Source: Gallaecimonas xiamenensis 3-C-1
GTDB taxonomy: Bacteria; Pseudomonadota; Gammaproteobacteria; Enterobacterales; Gallaecimonadaceae
DNA: 64,000 nt
Assembly: GCF_000299915.1 (NCBI RefSeq)
Contig: NZ_AMRI01000017.1
Coordinates: forward strand, 29,145-93,144
Direction of reading: 5' to 3'
Shown: one piece after another, positions 52,671 through 62,015 of the stretch
Layout of the letters: every line of letters begins with the position of its first letter
How positions within the stretch are numbered: the first letter of the stretch is position 1
Position numbers and translations under genes: made by a program
Notes under the pieces: generated by a model
What the model was told of the DNA's origin: nothing
Databases searched by the model: none
The model's input: only the letters and a program-made list of their open reading frames with translations

Positions 52671-53244
52671 TGCCGTTCTGGCCCTGGCACTGCCACTGCT
52701 GGCCAGCGCCGCCGACCGGGACTTCGACGAGAAGATCCTGGTGACCAGCCAGCGCAACGCCGCCGACGGCATCGAAAAGCGCGTGATCTACGAAGGGGAC
52801 GTGAAAATCGTCCAAGGCAGCCTGCGCATCACCGCCGACCATATGGAAATCGACACCAGCAACAACGAGCGGGTCTTTGTCGCCAAGGGCAAGCCGGTGC
52901 GTTTCCAGCAGAAACTCAACGACGGTAGCTGGGTCAAGGCCCAGGCCCGCGAGATCCGCTACCTGGACAACCAGCGCCTGGTGGTGATGAAAGGTGACGC
53001 CCAAATCGAGCTGCAGGGCAGCCTGGCCAAGGGCGACACCATGCAGTATGACCTGCAGGCCCAGCGCCTGACCGCCGAGGCCAAAGACGACCAGAGCCGG
53101 GTGGTGACCATCTTCGAACCCAGCGAGTTCAAAGAGCCGGAAAAGAAAGAAGAACCGCAACCTGAGACCGAGCAGCCCGAAACCGAGCAGCAAGGAGAAG
53201 AACAGCAGGGTCAGGAACAACAAAGCCAAGAGGGCAATCCCTGA
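52645..53244 (+). CDS. lptA: LPS periplasmic bridge protein LptA
   Basis: 199 aa from the ATG at 52645, 26 bp inside lptC. Signal peptide 1-20 (cut after LLASA-A), OstA-like jellyroll (about 25-150; [21 protein letters not shown]). An unusual C-terminal Glu/Gln/Pro-rich tail (about 163-199) is built from PETEQ and EEQQGQ-type repeats. The tail is much longer than in E. coli LptA. It probably projects from the bridge filament or is disordered. Confidence 0.95.
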   Translation: MNSPKIIISAVLALALPLLASAADRDFDEKILVTSQRNAADGIEKRVIYEGDVKIVQGSLRITADHMEIDTSNNERVFVAKGKPVRFQQKLNDGSWVKAQAREIRYLDNQRLVVMKGDAQIELQGSLAKGDTMQYDLQAQRLTAEAKDDQSRVVTIFEPSEFKEPEKKEEPQPETEQPETEQQGEEQQGQEQQSQEGNP

Positions 53245-53969
53245 TGGCGGTTCTTAAAGCGCAGCACCTGGCCAAGAGTTATAAACGCCGCAAGGTGGTC
53301 AAGGACGTCAGCCTGACCGTGGAAACCGGCCAGATAGTGGGCCTGCTGGGCCCCAACGGCGCTGGCAAGACCACCACCTTCTACATGGTGGTGGGGCTGG
53401 TGCTGGCCGACAAGGGCCGTATCCAAATAGACGAGCGGGACCTGACCCTCGAACCCATGCATGTGCGGGCCAGGGCCGGTATCGGCTACCTGCCCCAGGA
53501 GGCCAGCATCTTCAGGAAGCTGAGCGTCCACGACAACATCATGGCGGTGCTGGAGCGGCGCAAGGATCTGGACAAGGCCGGCCGCGAAGACGCCCTGGAC
53601 GCCCTGCTGGACGAATTCCATATCAGCCACCTGCGCGACAGCCTGGGTGCCAGCCTGTCTGGCGGCGAGCGCCGCCGGGTGGAGATCGCCCGGGCCCTGG
53701 CCGCCAATCCGGCCTTTATCCTGCTGGACGAACCTTTTGCCGGGGTGGACCCCATCTCGGTCATCGACATCAAGAAAATCATCGAGCACCTGCGGGACCG
53801 TGGCCTGGGCGTGCTGATTACAGATCACAACGTCCGTGAGACGCTTTCAGTCTGTGAACACGCTTATATCGTTAGCCACGGGGAACTGATCGCCAGTGGT
53901 TCCCCCCAGGCGATCCTGGCCAACAAGCAGGTCAGGGACGTCTATCTGGGCGAGCAGTTCCAACTATAG
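53244..53969 (+). CDS. lptB: LPS export ABC transporter ATPase LptB
   Basis: 241 aa. Walker [10 protein letters not shown] near 37-45, signature [15 protein letters not shown] near 137-151, Walker [14 protein letters not shown] near 157-169, H-loop ITDHNV near 193. Energises LPS extraction from the inner membrane with LptFG, which are encoded elsewhere. Shares a base with the lptA stop (TGATG). Confidence 0.98.
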   Translation: MAVLKAQHLAKSYKRRKVVKDVSLTVETGQIVGLLGPNGAGKTTTFYMVVGLVLADKGRIQIDERDLTLEPMHVRARAGIGYLPQEASIFRKLSVHDNIMAVLERRKDLDKAGREDALDALLDEFHISHLRDSLGASLSGGERRRVEIARALAANPAFILLDEPFAGVDPISVIDIKKIIEHLRDRGLGVLITDHNVRETLSVCEHAYIVSHGELIASGSPQAILANKQVRDVYLGEQFQL

Positions 53970-54020
53970 TGAGAAAGAGGCGGCGCCAAGCACGTCGCCC
54001 GGAGGGAAATCGCTCTCGTG

Positions 54021-55508
54021 ATGAAGCCGAGCCTGCAACTACGCATAGGACAGCAACTGACCATGACGCCCCAGTTGCAACAGGCCATACGCCTGCTGCA
54101 ACTGTCGTCACTGGAACTGCAACAGGAAATTCAGGCTGCGCTGGACGCCAATCCCCTGCTCGAAGACGGCCTGGACGAGGACTTCGACGAGCCCTCCTCC
54201 GACGCTGACAGCAGCGACCACGAACTGGACGGTGCCAAGGAATCCGCCAGCGACGACTTCGAAGACAGCCCCGCCGAACCCGACACCTCAGAGGTGATGG
54301 AAGAGCGCAAGCTCGACGAAGACCTGCCGGTGGACGCCAGTTGGGACGAGGTCTATTCCGCCGGCACCACCAGCACCGGCCCGGTCAGCGTCGACGACGA
54401 CAGCCTCTACCAGGGAGAAACCGTCGACGATATCCAGCAGCACCTGTTGTGGCAGATGCGCCTGACCCCCTTTAGCGAAACCGACCAGGCGGTGGCCTTT
54501 GCCATCATCGACGCCATAGACCCGGACGGTTACCTGCGCCAAAGCTGCGAAGAAATTCTGGAAAGCCTGGCCATAGACGACCTGGAACTGGACGAAGTGC
54601 AGGCGGTGTTAAAACGCATCCAGCATTTCGACCCTGTGGGTGTCGCCGCCCGTGACCTCAAGGAATGCCTGCTGATCCAGTTGGGCCAGTTCAACGGCAC
54701 CACCCCCTGGTTGGCAGAGGCCAGGCGCCTTATCGACGAGCATATCGACTTGTTGGGCAACCGTGACTACCGCACCCTGATGCGGGTTACCAAGCTCAAG
54801 GAAGACGAGCTGCGCGAGGCCCTGCGCCTGATTCAGAGCCTCAACCCAAGGCCCGGCTCCGTGGTGTCCAGCGAAGAGCCCCAATACGTGGTGCCCGACC
54901 TGTCGGTAGCCAAGAAAAGCGGCCGCTGGCTGGTGGAACTCAACCCCGACGCCCTGCCCAGGGTACGGATCAACCAGCAATACGCGGCCATGAGCCGCCA
55001 TGCCCGTAACCCGTCGGACAGCCAATTTATCCGCTCCCACCTCCAAGAGGCCAAATGGTTTCTGAAGAGCCTGGAATCGCGGAACGAAACCCTGTTGAAA
55101 GTGGCGCGCTGCATAGTACAGTTTCAACAAGGGTTCTTTGAATATGGCGAGGAGTACATGAAACCCATGGTGCTCAACGACATCGCCGAAGCCGTGGACA
55201 TGCACGAGTCCACCATATCCCGCGTCACTACCCAGAAGTACTTGCATACGCCAAGAGGGATTTTCGAGCTCAAGTATTTCTTCTCCAGCCACGTCGCTAC
55301 CGACGACGGCGGGGAATGTTCTTCCACCGCGATCCGCGCCTTTATCAAGAAGCTGGTTGCAGAGGAAAACGCCGCGAAACCATTGAGCGACAGCAAAATG
55401 GTGGAGCTGTTGGCCGAGCAGGGCATACAGGTTGCCAGGCGCACCATCGCCAAATACCGCGAAGCGCTGAACATACCGCCCTCCAATCAACGCAAGAGCC
55501 TGTTATAG
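54021..55508 (+). CDS. rpoN: RNA polymerase sigma-54 factor
   Basis: 495 aa. Region I Gln/Leu-rich activator-interacting segment [20 protein letters not shown]..., an acidic region II (about 50-130), core-binding domain (about 135-270), HTH ([19 protein letters not shown] near 380) and the RpoN box [10 protein letters not shown] near the C-terminus that reads the -24 element. The ATG at 54021 matches the family; a GTG one codon upstream is possible. GGAGGG lies 15 bases upstream. The gene order lptB-rpoN-hpf-ptsN-rapZ-ptsO is classic. Confidence 0.98.
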   Translation: MKPSLQLRIGQQLTMTPQLQQAIRLLQLSSLELQQEIQAALDANPLLEDGLDEDFDEPSSDADSSDHELDGAKESASDDFEDSPAEPDTSEVMEERKLDEDLPVDASWDEVYSAGTTSTGPVSVDDDSLYQGETVDDIQQHLLWQMRLTPFSETDQAVAFAIIDAIDPDGYLRQSCEEILESLAIDDLELDEVQAVLKRIQHFDPVGVAARDLKECLLIQLGQFNGTTPWLAEARRLIDEHIDLLGNRDYRTLMRVTKLKEDELREALRLIQSLNPRPGSVVSSEEPQYVVPDLSVAKKSGRWLVELNPDALPRVRINQQYAAMSRHARNPSDSQFIRSHLQEAKWFLKSLESRNETLLKVARCIVQFQQGFFEYGEEYMKPMVLNDIAEAVDMHESTISRVTTQKYLHTPRGIFELKYFFSSHVATDDGGECSSTAIRAFIKKLVAEENAAKPLSDSKMVELLAEQGIQVARRTIAKYREALNIPPSNQRKSLL

Positions 55509-55531
55509 GGCTGGCATATAAGGATGAGACT

Positions 55532-55819
55532 ATGCAAATCAATCTCACTGGCCATCACATCGAAATCACAGACCCGCTGCGGTCTTACGTGTCCGACAAA
55601 TTCTCCAAGCTGGAACGTCACTTCGACCACATCAGCAACGTCCACGTGGTGCTCAACGTGGAGAAGATCCGGCAGATAGCCGAAGCCAAATTACACGTCA
55701 GTGGCGGCGAACTTCATGCCTCCAGCGAACATGAAAACATGTATGCCGCCATTGATGGCTTGATCGACAAGCTCGATAGGCAGATCATTAAGCACAAAGA
55801 AAAGCTCAATCAACGCTAA
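55532..55819 (+). CDS. hpf: Ribosome hibernation promoting factor (short form)
   Basis: 95 aa starting MQINLTGHHIEITDPLRSYV. Sigma-54 modulation / S30AE family, with the basic surface KEKLNQR at the end. Short HPF binds the 30S decoding region and favours 100S ribosome dimers together with RMF. Start at 55532 with AAGG eight bases upstream. The open frame extends upstream into rpoN, but that part is spurious. Confidence 0.96.
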   Translation: MQINLTGHHIEITDPLRSYVSDKFSKLERHFDHISNVHVVLNVEKIRQIAEAKLHVSGGELHASSEHENMYAAIDGLIDKLDRQIIKHKEKLNQR

Positions 55820-56272
55820 ATGGAACTCAACGAGATCTTGCGCCCGGACGCCGTGGTGACACTGGCTCCGGGCCTTTCCAAAAAACGGGTACTGGAAATG
55901 ATCGGCGAAGTCGCCGCTCGCCAGTGCAACCAGATCACGGCACACGCGGCCTTTGACGCCATGCTGGCCCGTGAACGACTGGGTTCCACCGGTATCGGCA
56001 ACGGCATCGCCCTGCCCCACGGCCGCATGACCGACACCGACAAGGTGGTGGCGGTGGTGGCCAGGCTCAGCCAGGCCATCGACTTCGACGCCATCGACAA
56101 CCAGCCGGTCGACCTGCTGTTTGCCCTGTTGGTGCCGAGCGACCAGTGTCAGGCCCACCTGACCACCCTGGCAGCCATCGCCAAGCGATTGTCTGATAAA
56201 GAAACCTTGAAAAAACTACGCAGCGCCAGCGATGATAACGAGGTGTACCGCATCCTCGTTGACGCCGCATGA
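55820..56272 (+). CDS. ptsN: Nitrogen PTS enzyme IIA (EIIANtr)
   Basis: 150 aa. PTS EIIA type-2 fold with the phosphorylated histidine H67 in [10 protein letters not shown]. Regulatory PTS component that in E. coli controls potassium transport and links nitrogen and carbon status. The ATG directly follows the hpf stop. Confidence 0.97.
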   Translation: MELNEILRPDAVVTLAPGLSKKRVLEMIGEVAARQCNQITAHAAFDAMLARERLGSTGIGNGIALPHGRMTDTDKVVAVVARLSQAIDFDAIDNQPVDLLFALLVPSDQCQAHLTTLAAIAKRLSDKETLKKLRSASDDNEVYRILVDAA

Positions 56273-57117
56273 ATCTGGTTATCGTCAGTGGCACCTCAGG
56301 TGCCGGCAAGTCCGTCGCCCTCAAGGTCCTGGAGGACCTTGGGTACTACTGTGTTGATAACCTGCCCCTGAACCTGCTGCCGGCGCTGATGGAAACCCTG
56401 CGCGACGACGTGCGCAAGGTGGCGGTCAGCATCGACATCCGCAACCTTCCCGAAGCCGAAGAAGACCTCACCCAGGAACTGGATTGGCTACCGGACGACA
56501 TCAGCAAACTGGTGCTGTACCTGGATGCCGACCAATCGGTGCTGCTGCGCCGCTTCTCCGAGACCCGCCGCCTGCACCCCTTGTCGCGGCTATCCAACCG
56601 TAGCCTCGAAGACGCCCTGGAGCTGGAACGCAAACGACTGCTGCCCCTGTGCGGCATTGCCGATCTGCGCATGGACACCTCCGACATGTCCATCCACCAG
56701 TTGGCCGAGCTGATCCGCGAGCGGATCCTGGGCAAGAAGGAAGGGCCGCTGGTGATGGTGTTCGAGTCCTTCGGTTTCAAGCACGGTCTGCCCAAGGACG
56801 CCGACTACGTCTTTGACGTGCGCTTCCTGCCCAACCCCCACTGGGTGCCGGAGCTCAAACCCCTGACCGGCAAAGACCAACAGGTCAAGGACTTCTTCGC
56901 CGCCGAGCAGGACGTGGCCCGGGTGCTGGCGCAGCTGGACGGCCTGCTGGAAAGCTGGTTGCCGCAGCTGGAGCGCAACAACCGCGCCTATGTGACGGTG
57001 GCCATCGGCTGCACCGGCGGCCAGCACCGCTCGGTGTTCATCGCCGAACAACTGGCGGACCGCTTCGAAAGCCGGGGCCGGGACGTGCAGCGCAAGCACC
57101 GGGACATGAAGGGCTGA
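56269..57117 (+). CDS. rapZ: RNase adapter protein RapZ
   Basis: 282 aa. N-terminal P-loop GTSGAGKS at 8-15, Walker-B-like segment in the N-terminal half, and C-terminal RNA- and metabolite-binding domain with [15 protein letters not shown] near 240. In E. coli RapZ senses glucosamine 6-phosphate and directs RNase E to the sRNA GlmZ. Overlaps ptsN by 4 bp and ptsO by 1 bp. Confidence 0.97.
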   Translation: MNLVIVSGTSGAGKSVALKVLEDLGYYCVDNLPLNLLPALMETLRDDVRKVAVSIDIRNLPEAEEDLTQELDWLPDDISKLVLYLDADQSVLLRRFSETRRLHPLSRLSNRSLEDALELERKRLLPLCGIADLRMDTSDMSIHQLAELIRERILGKKEGPLVMVFESFGFKHGLPKDADYVFDVRFLPNPHWVPELKPLTGKDQQVKDFFAAEQDVARVLAQLDGLLESWLPQLERNNRAYVTVAIGCTGGQHRSVFIAEQLADRFESRGRDVQRKHRDMKG

Positions 57118-57392
57118 TGAGCCGCCTTAGCCGCACTCTTATCCTCAAGAACAAGCTGGGGCTGCATGCCAGGGCCGCCACCCAACTGGTCAAACTCAGC
57201 CAGCAGTTCGACGCCACCATCCTCTTGGAGGCCAAGGGCCGGGAAGCCAATGCCGACTCGGTATTGGGGCTGCTGCTACTGGAAGGCCACCAGGGCCAAC
57301 CGGTGACCTTGCACTGCGAGGGGCCGGACGCCGAAGCGGCCCTCAACGCCGCCAGCGCCCTTATCGACGCCGGCTTCGACGAAGATCAATAA
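57117..57392 (+). CDS. ptsO: Phosphocarrier protein NPr
   Basis: 91 aa HPr-like protein with phosphohistidine H17 (LGLHARAATQL). The regulatory Ser46 region reads NADSVLGLLLLEG. Transfers phosphate from EINtr (PtsP, not in this window) to PtsN. Starts on the last base of rapZ. Confidence 0.96.
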   Translation: MSRLSRTLILKNKLGLHARAATQLVKLSQQFDATILLEAKGREANADSVLGLLLLEGHQGQPVTLHCEGPDAEAALNAASALIDAGFDEDQ

Positions 57393-57488
57393 GGCCGACA
57401 ACGGCTTAGCTAAGCTCCTCATTCTCATCAATAATTCACGGTAGTTGCGTTAGACTGCCTGTCCCGTCCCCCTAGCCTGTGGAGTCCC

Positions 57489-58847
57489 ATGGCCGAAGAA
57501 AAAGCCCCACCCGCCTTCGAACAGATCAGTACCCTGCTGGCCAGGGGCAAGTTCGTGCGTGCCCGGGAGCTGCTTCACGCCATGGACCCGGCGGACGTCG
57601 CCCACCTCCTCGAATCCAGCCCTCCCAAGGCCCGTCTGGCCCTGTGGCAGCTGGTAGACCCGGACCAGGAAGGGGACATCCTCGACGAGCTGTCCGAAGA
57701 CGTGCAGCGCGGCATCCTCAAATTGATGGACGCCGACAAGGTGGCTGCCGCCACCGAGGGCATGGAAACCGACGACCTGGCCTATGTGTTGCGGGGCCTG
57801 CCCGACGAGGTGTACCGCAAGGTGCTCAAGGCCATGGACACCCAGGACAGGTCCCGCCTGGAGCAGGTGCTGTCCTACGCCGACGACAGCGCCGGCGCCA
57901 TCATGAACACCGACACCGTGACCCTGAGGCCGGACGTGACAGTGGACGTGGTGATGCGCTACCTGCGGCGCCGTGGCGAGCTGCCCAAGGGCACCGACAG
58001 CCTTTATGTGGTCAACAAGGCCGATAAACTGGTGGGGGAAGTGCCCCTGTCGGTGCTGGTCACCGCCGCTCCCACCGACAAGGTGCGGGAAGTGATGGAC
58101 GCCGAGCCAGAGCCGGTGCACTACACCATGGCCGAAACCGACGTGGCCCAGCTCTTTGCCCGTTACGACTGGTACTCGGCACCGGTGGTGGACGACGAAG
58201 GCCACCTGCTGGGGCGGATCACCGTCGATGACGTGGTGGACATCATCCGCGAAGACGCCAGCCACTCCATGATGAGCATGGCCGGCCTGGACGACGAAGA
58301 AGACACCTTCGCCCCTGTGCTCAAGTCCACCGGCCGGCGCACCCTGTGGCTTGGGGTCAACCTGCTCACCGCCTTGGCGGCAGCGGCGGTGTCCAACCTC
58401 TTCGAAGATACCCTGGCCCAGTTGGCCACCCTGGCGGTACTGATGACCATAGTGCCGTCCATGGGCGGCATTGCCGGGTCCCAGACCCTGACCCTGGTCA
58501 TTCGCGGCATGGCCCTTGGCCATATCGGCACCCAGAACGCCCGTTTCCTCTTCACCAAGGAAATGGCCATAGGGCTGCTCAACGGCCTGATCTGGGCCGG
58601 GCTTATCGCCCTTATCGTCGGCATCTGGAAAGAAGATATGACCCTGGCCGCCATCATCGCCTTTGCCATGGGCATCAACCTCATTGCCGCTGCCGCCGCC
58701 GGCGTGGTGGTGCCCTTGGTGATGAAAAAATTCAGCATAGATCCGGCCCTGGCCGGGGGCGTGGTGCTCACCACAGTCACCGACGTGGTGGGACTCTTTG
58801 CCTTTTTGGGCTCCGCTACCCTGCTGCTGACCCAGCACAGCCTATAA
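57489..58847 (+). CDS. mgtE: Magnesium transporter MgtE
   Basis: 452 aa. Cytoplasmic N domain (about 10-130), two CBS domains (about 135-255) that gate the channel by Mg2+ binding, and five C-terminal transmembrane helices (about 285-450) with the PSMGGIAGSQTLTLVIRGMALG pore region near 320-340. GGAG precedes the ATG. It follows ptsO after 96 bp and ends at a bidirectional terminator. No Mg2+ riboswitch fold is apparent in the short upstream gap. Confidence 0.96.
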   Translation: MAEEKAPPAFEQISTLLARGKFVRARELLHAMDPADVAHLLESSPPKARLALWQLVDPDQEGDILDELSEDVQRGILKLMDADKVAAATEGMETDDLAYVLRGLPDEVYRKVLKAMDTQDRSRLEQVLSYADDSAGAIMNTDTVTLRPDVTVDVVMRYLRRRGELPKGTDSLYVVNKADKLVGEVPLSVLVTAAPTDKVREVMDAEPEPVHYTMAETDVAQLFARYDWYSAPVVDDEGHLLGRITVDDVVDIIREDASHSMMSMAGLDDEEDTFAPVLKSTGRRTLWLGVNLLTALAAAAVSNLFEDTLAQLATLAVLMTIVPSMGGIAGSQTLTLVIRGMALGHIGTQNARFLFTKEMAIGLLNGLIWAGLIALIVGIWKEDMTLAAIIAFAMGINLIAAAAAGVVVPLVMKKFSIDPALAGGVVLTTVTDVVGLFAFLGSATLLLTQHSL

Positions 58848-58874
58848 AAAACCCCGGCCTTGGCCGGGGTTTTT
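58847..58874. terminator. Bidirectional terminator mgtE / pmbA
   Basis: A-run, CCCCGGCC, loop TT, GGCCGGGG, T-run between the convergent genes. Confidence 0.92.
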
Positions 58875-58876
58875 GT

Positions 58877-60211
58877 TCAGTTGCCCGCTATGGTCATGCG
58901 GTCAATCAGTACCGAGCCGGTGTGGATACCGCCCCGGCGCTCCTCGTCGGAGCCGATGGCACTGATCCCCATCAGCATGTCCTTGAGGTTGCCGGCTATG
59001 GTGATCTCCGACACCGGATACTGGATCTGGCCGTTCTCCACCCAAAAGCCGCCGGCGCCACGGGAATAGTCGCCGGTAACCATGTTGATGCCCTGCCCCA
59101 TCAATTCGGTGACGATAAGGCCCCGGTCCAGGCGCTTGACCATGGCGGCAAAGTCGTCGCCGTTGCCTTTGACATACCAGTTGTGGATGCCGCCGGCATG
59201 GCCGGTGGTCTGCATGCCAAGGCGCCGCCCCGAATAGCTGGTCAGCAGGTAGGTTTGCAGCACGCCGCCGTCGATGATGTTGCGCTTGACTGTCCTCACC
59301 CCTTCGCTGTCGAAGGGCGTGGAGGCCAGGCCCCCCAGCACATGGGGGTCTTCACTGATCTGCACGAAATCCGGCAGCACCTGGGTGCCCAGGCTGTCCA
59401 GCAGGAAGCTGGAACGGCGGTACAGGCTGCCACCGCTGATGGCGCCCACCAGGTGGCCCCACAGGCCGGTGGCCACGTCTGCTTGGAACAACACCGGCAC
59501 CTGCATGGTGCCCAGCTTCTGGGCTCCCAGGCGGGCCAGGGTGTTGCGGGCGGCGCTGCGGCCCAGGGCCTCGGCGTCGTCCAGCAGGTCAAGGCGGCGG
59601 GCAATGGAGTAGTCGTAGTCCCGTTCCATCTGTTCGCCGTCTTTGGCGATCACCACGCAGGACAGGCTGTGGCGGCTGCTGGGGTAGCTGCCCAGCATGC
59701 CGGCGGTGTTGCCGTAGACCTTGAAGCCGGTATGGGAGGCAAAGCTGGCGCCGTCGGAATTGCTGATGCGCGGGTCGGCGGCCAGGGCTGCTTCCTCGCA
59801 GCGCTTGGCGTAGGCGATGGCCTGGGCCGGGTCCAGATCGGCGGGGTGGTAGAGCCCCAGATCCGGGTAGGCCAGGGCCAGCATGTCCGGGTCGGCCATA
59901 CCGTTGGCCTCGTCTTCCGAGGTCAGCCGGGCAATGCGGTCGGCCGCTTCCACCGCTTCACGGATGGCTTCGACACGCAGGTCGGAAGTGGACGCCGAGC
60001 CCTTGGCCTTGCCCCGAAACACCGTCACCCCCAGGGCGCCGTCCTTGTTGAACTCGATGTTTTCCACTTCCCCCAGCCGGGTGGAGACGCTGATGCCGGT
60101 CTGGCGGCTGATGGCCATTTCCGCCCCTGTTACGCCCAGTTGCTTGGCGTAATCCAGGCCCTGGCCCACCAGGGCTTCGACGGCCTTCATGTCTTGGATG
60201 ATGTCGCTCAC
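58877..60211 (-). CDS. pmbA: Metalloprotease subunit PmbA (TldE)
   Basis: 444 aa. TldD/PmbA family; TldE partners with TldD in a heterodimeric protease that matures peptides such as microcin B17 and degrades CcdA in E. coli. The TldE subunit lacks the zinc-binding HExxxH of TldD, and none is seen here. Start is a GTG at 60211 with GAGGT four bases upstream; the open frame further up is not supported. Divergent from darP, the conserved pair. Confidence 0.95.
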   Translation of the reverse strand: MSDIIQDMKAVEALVGQGLDYAKQLGVTGAEMAISRQTGISVSTRLGEVENIEFNKDGALGVTVFRGKAKGSASTSDLRVEAIREAVEAADRIARLTSEDEANGMADPDMLALAYPDLGLYHPADLDPAQAIAYAKRCEEAALAADPRISNSDGASFASHTGFKVYGNTAGMLGSYPSSRHSLSCVVIAKDGEQMERDYDYSIARRLDLLDDAEALGRSAARNTLARLGAQKLGTMQVPVLFQADVATGLWGHLVGAISGGSLYRRSSFLLDSLGTQVLPDFVQISEDPHVLGGLASTPFDSEGVRTVKRNIIDGGVLQTYLLTSYSGRRLGMQTTGHAGGIHNWYVKGNGDDFAAMVKRLDRGLIVTELMGQGINMVTGDYSRGAGGFWVENGQIQYPVSEITIAGNLKDMLMGISAIGSDEERRGGIHTGSVLIDRMTIAGN

Positions 60212-60309
60212 CGCTACCTCGGAATATCTTGGGCATTTCCCGGCAGCATAACACAAGCCAGCCCCTACGGAGGGGCCGGGCAAACTGCTATCATAGGGGA
60301 AATTAGCCA

Positions 60310-60834
60310 ATGCCCCAGACCATGCACCCACAAGACGACGACGAAGAAATCATCTACATCAGCAAGTCCGAGCTCAAGCGCGAAGCCAACGAATCGGTGG
60401 ACCTCGGCAAGGAACTGATGGACCTGGCCCCGGCCCAGCTGGACAAGATCCCCCTGGACGACGAGCTGCGTGAAGCCATCCTGCTGGCCCACCGTATCCG
60501 CAACAAGCACGAAGGCTTTCGCCGCCAACGCCAGTTTGTTGCCAAGCTGGTGCGCCAGGCCGACCACGAGCCCATTCGCCAGGCCCTGGACAAGCTCAAG
60601 AACCTGCACGCCCAGGAAACCCTGAAGCTGCACCTGGCCGAACAATGGCGCGACCGCTTTATGAGCGAAGGCAACAGCGCCGTCCAGGCCTTTATCGACC
60701 AGTTCCCCGGTGTCGATATCCAGCACCTGCGCCAAGCCCTGCGCCTGGCCCTCAAGGAAAAGGCCGCCAACAAGCCGCCCAAGTACTACCGGGAACTGTT
60801 CCAGATAGTCAAAGAGCAGCTGGGCGCCGAATAA
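60310..60834 (+). CDS. darP: 50S ribosomal subunit assembly factor DarP (YjgA)
   Basis: 174 aa, highly charged, all-helical DUF615 protein. Conserved YISKSELKREANESVDLGKEL at the N-terminal side and an L-rich central region (RRQRQFVAKLVRQAD). Associates with late pre-50S particles. Divergent from pmbA across 98 bp, the arrangement seen in enterics. Confidence 0.95.
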   Translation: MPQTMHPQDDDEEIIYISKSELKREANESVDLGKELMDLAPAQLDKIPLDDELREAILLAHRIRNKHEGFRRQRQFVAKLVRQADHEPIRQALDKLKNLHAQETLKLHLAEQWRDRFMSEGNSAVQAFIDQFPGVDIQHLRQALRLALKEKAANKPPKYYRELFQIVKEQLGAE

Positions 60835-60884
60835 CCCCGCCCCATGCCGCCCCCTCTTGGTGGGCGGCAGCCAAGGACCTTTTT

Positions 60885-61526
60885 ATGCAGGCAGACTTTT
60901 GGCACCAAAAATGGGCCAGTGGCGAGATTGGTTTTCACCAGCAGCAGGGTAATCCCCAGCTGCAAGCCCAGCTTGGCCGCCTGGCCCTTAGCCCCGGTGC
61001 CCGCCTGTTCCTGCCCCTTTGCGGCAAGACCCGGGATATCGCCTGGCTGCTGGCCCAAGGCTTTGATGTCGCCGGCGCCGAACTGAGCCCCCTGGCCATC
61101 CGCCAACTCTTTGCCGAGCTGGGGGTAGAACCCCAGATAGAAGACAAAGGCCCCCTGCACTGCTACAGCGCCCCCGGCATCGCCATCTGGGTAGGGGACA
61201 TCTTTGCCCTTAACGCCGGCCAGCTTGGCCCGGTGGACGCCGTCTTCGACCGCGCCGCCCTGGTCGCCCTGCCCGGCGACATGCGCCCTCTGTACGCCCA
61301 GCACCTGCAAGACCTCACCCGCCAAGCCCCGCAGCTGCTGGTAACCTTCGACTACGACCAGGCCGCCCAAGCTGGCCCGCCCTTTTCGGTTGGCTTTGAC
61401 GAGGTTCAGTCCCTTTATGGCGATGCCTATCAGGTTGAGCTGCTGGCCCGTGAAGAGGTTGTGGGTGGGCTTAAGGGGCTGGTTCCGGCTGAGGTTTTGA
61501 GTTTTTTGCTCCAGCCCTTAGCTTAG
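60885..61526 (+). CDS. tpm: Thiopurine S-methyltransferase
   Basis: 213 aa class I SAM-dependent methyltransferase of the TPMT family. Starts MQADFWHQKWASGEIGFHQ; SAM pocket FLPLCGKTRDIAWLLAQG near 45-62, VFDRAALVALPGDMR near 120-135. Bacterial members methylate thiopurines and have been linked to selenium and tellurium methylation; the natural substrate here is unknown. AAGGA lies seven bases before the ATG at 60885. Last GC-rich gene before the AT-rich tail. Confidence 0.93.
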   Translation: MQADFWHQKWASGEIGFHQQQGNPQLQAQLGRLALSPGARLFLPLCGKTRDIAWLLAQGFDVAGAELSPLAIRQLFAELGVEPQIEDKGPLHCYSAPGIAIWVGDIFALNAGQLGPVDAVFDRAALVALPGDMRPLYAQHLQDLTRQAPQLLVTFDYDQAAQAGPPFSVGFDEVQSLYGDAYQVELLAREEVVGGLKGLVPAEVLSFLLQPLA

Positions 61527-61627
61527 AATTTGTCTGCCAGGGGCGGCTGATTTGAAGTATCTGGCTGGATTAACCTCAGCACTTTATAAATTCATTCCCT
61601 CTGTTTTCACGAATAGTTGATTTAAAT

Positions 61628-61681
61628 GCCGGGACTCGCCCCGGCGGGCGACCTGCTTTCTTGCTTGTCCAAGAAAGTAGG
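61628..61681. repeat. Stem-loop pair resembling an interspersed repeat
   Basis: First stem GCCGGG-ACTCGC-CCCGGC approximately (61628-61645). Second stem CCTGCTTTCTTG / CAAGAAAGTAGG with loop CTTGTC (61652-61681; one G-T pair). Similar CTTTCTTG...CAAGAAAG stem-loops followed by GCAAAGAAGG are, from memory, scattered through several proteobacterial genomes; this was not checked. Confidence 0.55.
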
Positions 61682-61860
61682 CAAAGAAGGACCCCCCGGC
61701 GTTACGCGCCCTTCGGGAACCTCGCTTCCAGTCGCTTACCGCGGTCGCTGCACACGGGCACCCTGCCCTTCTTCCGCTCGCTCGGTATCCCTACCTCGCG
61801 CCCGCTCACACTCCTTCCAGCGAGGCGCTGCACTTAAAGGGGCCCCAAGAGCCCCATCCA

Positions 61861-61890
61861 GCAATACCAAGCAATACCAAGCAATAAAAC
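61861..61890. repeat. Three short tandem repeats at the island boundary
   Basis: GCAATACCAA, GCAATACCAA, GCAATAAAAC in tandem (10-bp unit, last unit degenerate), exactly where base composition changes. Confidence 0.8.
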
Positions 61891-62015
61891 CAGGAACTTT
61901 AAAATTCACATCTGTTGATAGATGATTTTCTCAAACTTCATTATCGTCCATTAGATTTAAAAAATTTCATAACGAGAAAAGAAACTTTTAAAAATCAAGC
62001 CATGAAAATCATAAG

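Larger units (their letters stand above)
61527..62015. other. Junction region between GC-rich core and AT-rich cassette
   Basis: 489 bp without a credible gene. 61527-61627 is AT-rich spacer. 61628 to about 61850 is GC-rich with stem-loops of an interspersed-repeat type. 61861-61890 holds three short tandem repeats. From 61890 the sequence is AT-rich. A 99-codon frame on plus from 61626 is low in family features and looks non-coding. No tRNA or integrase was seen. Confidence 0.6.

Noticed and set aside
57393..57488. Mg2+ riboswitch upstream of mgtE
   Set aside because: Only 96 bp between ptsO and mgtE, with no room or pattern for an M-box-like fold.
61626..61925. 99-codon frame across the junction repeat
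   Set aside because: Composition (Pro/Arg/Ser-rich) reflects the GC-rich stem-loop DNA. Such repeats often yield spurious frames.
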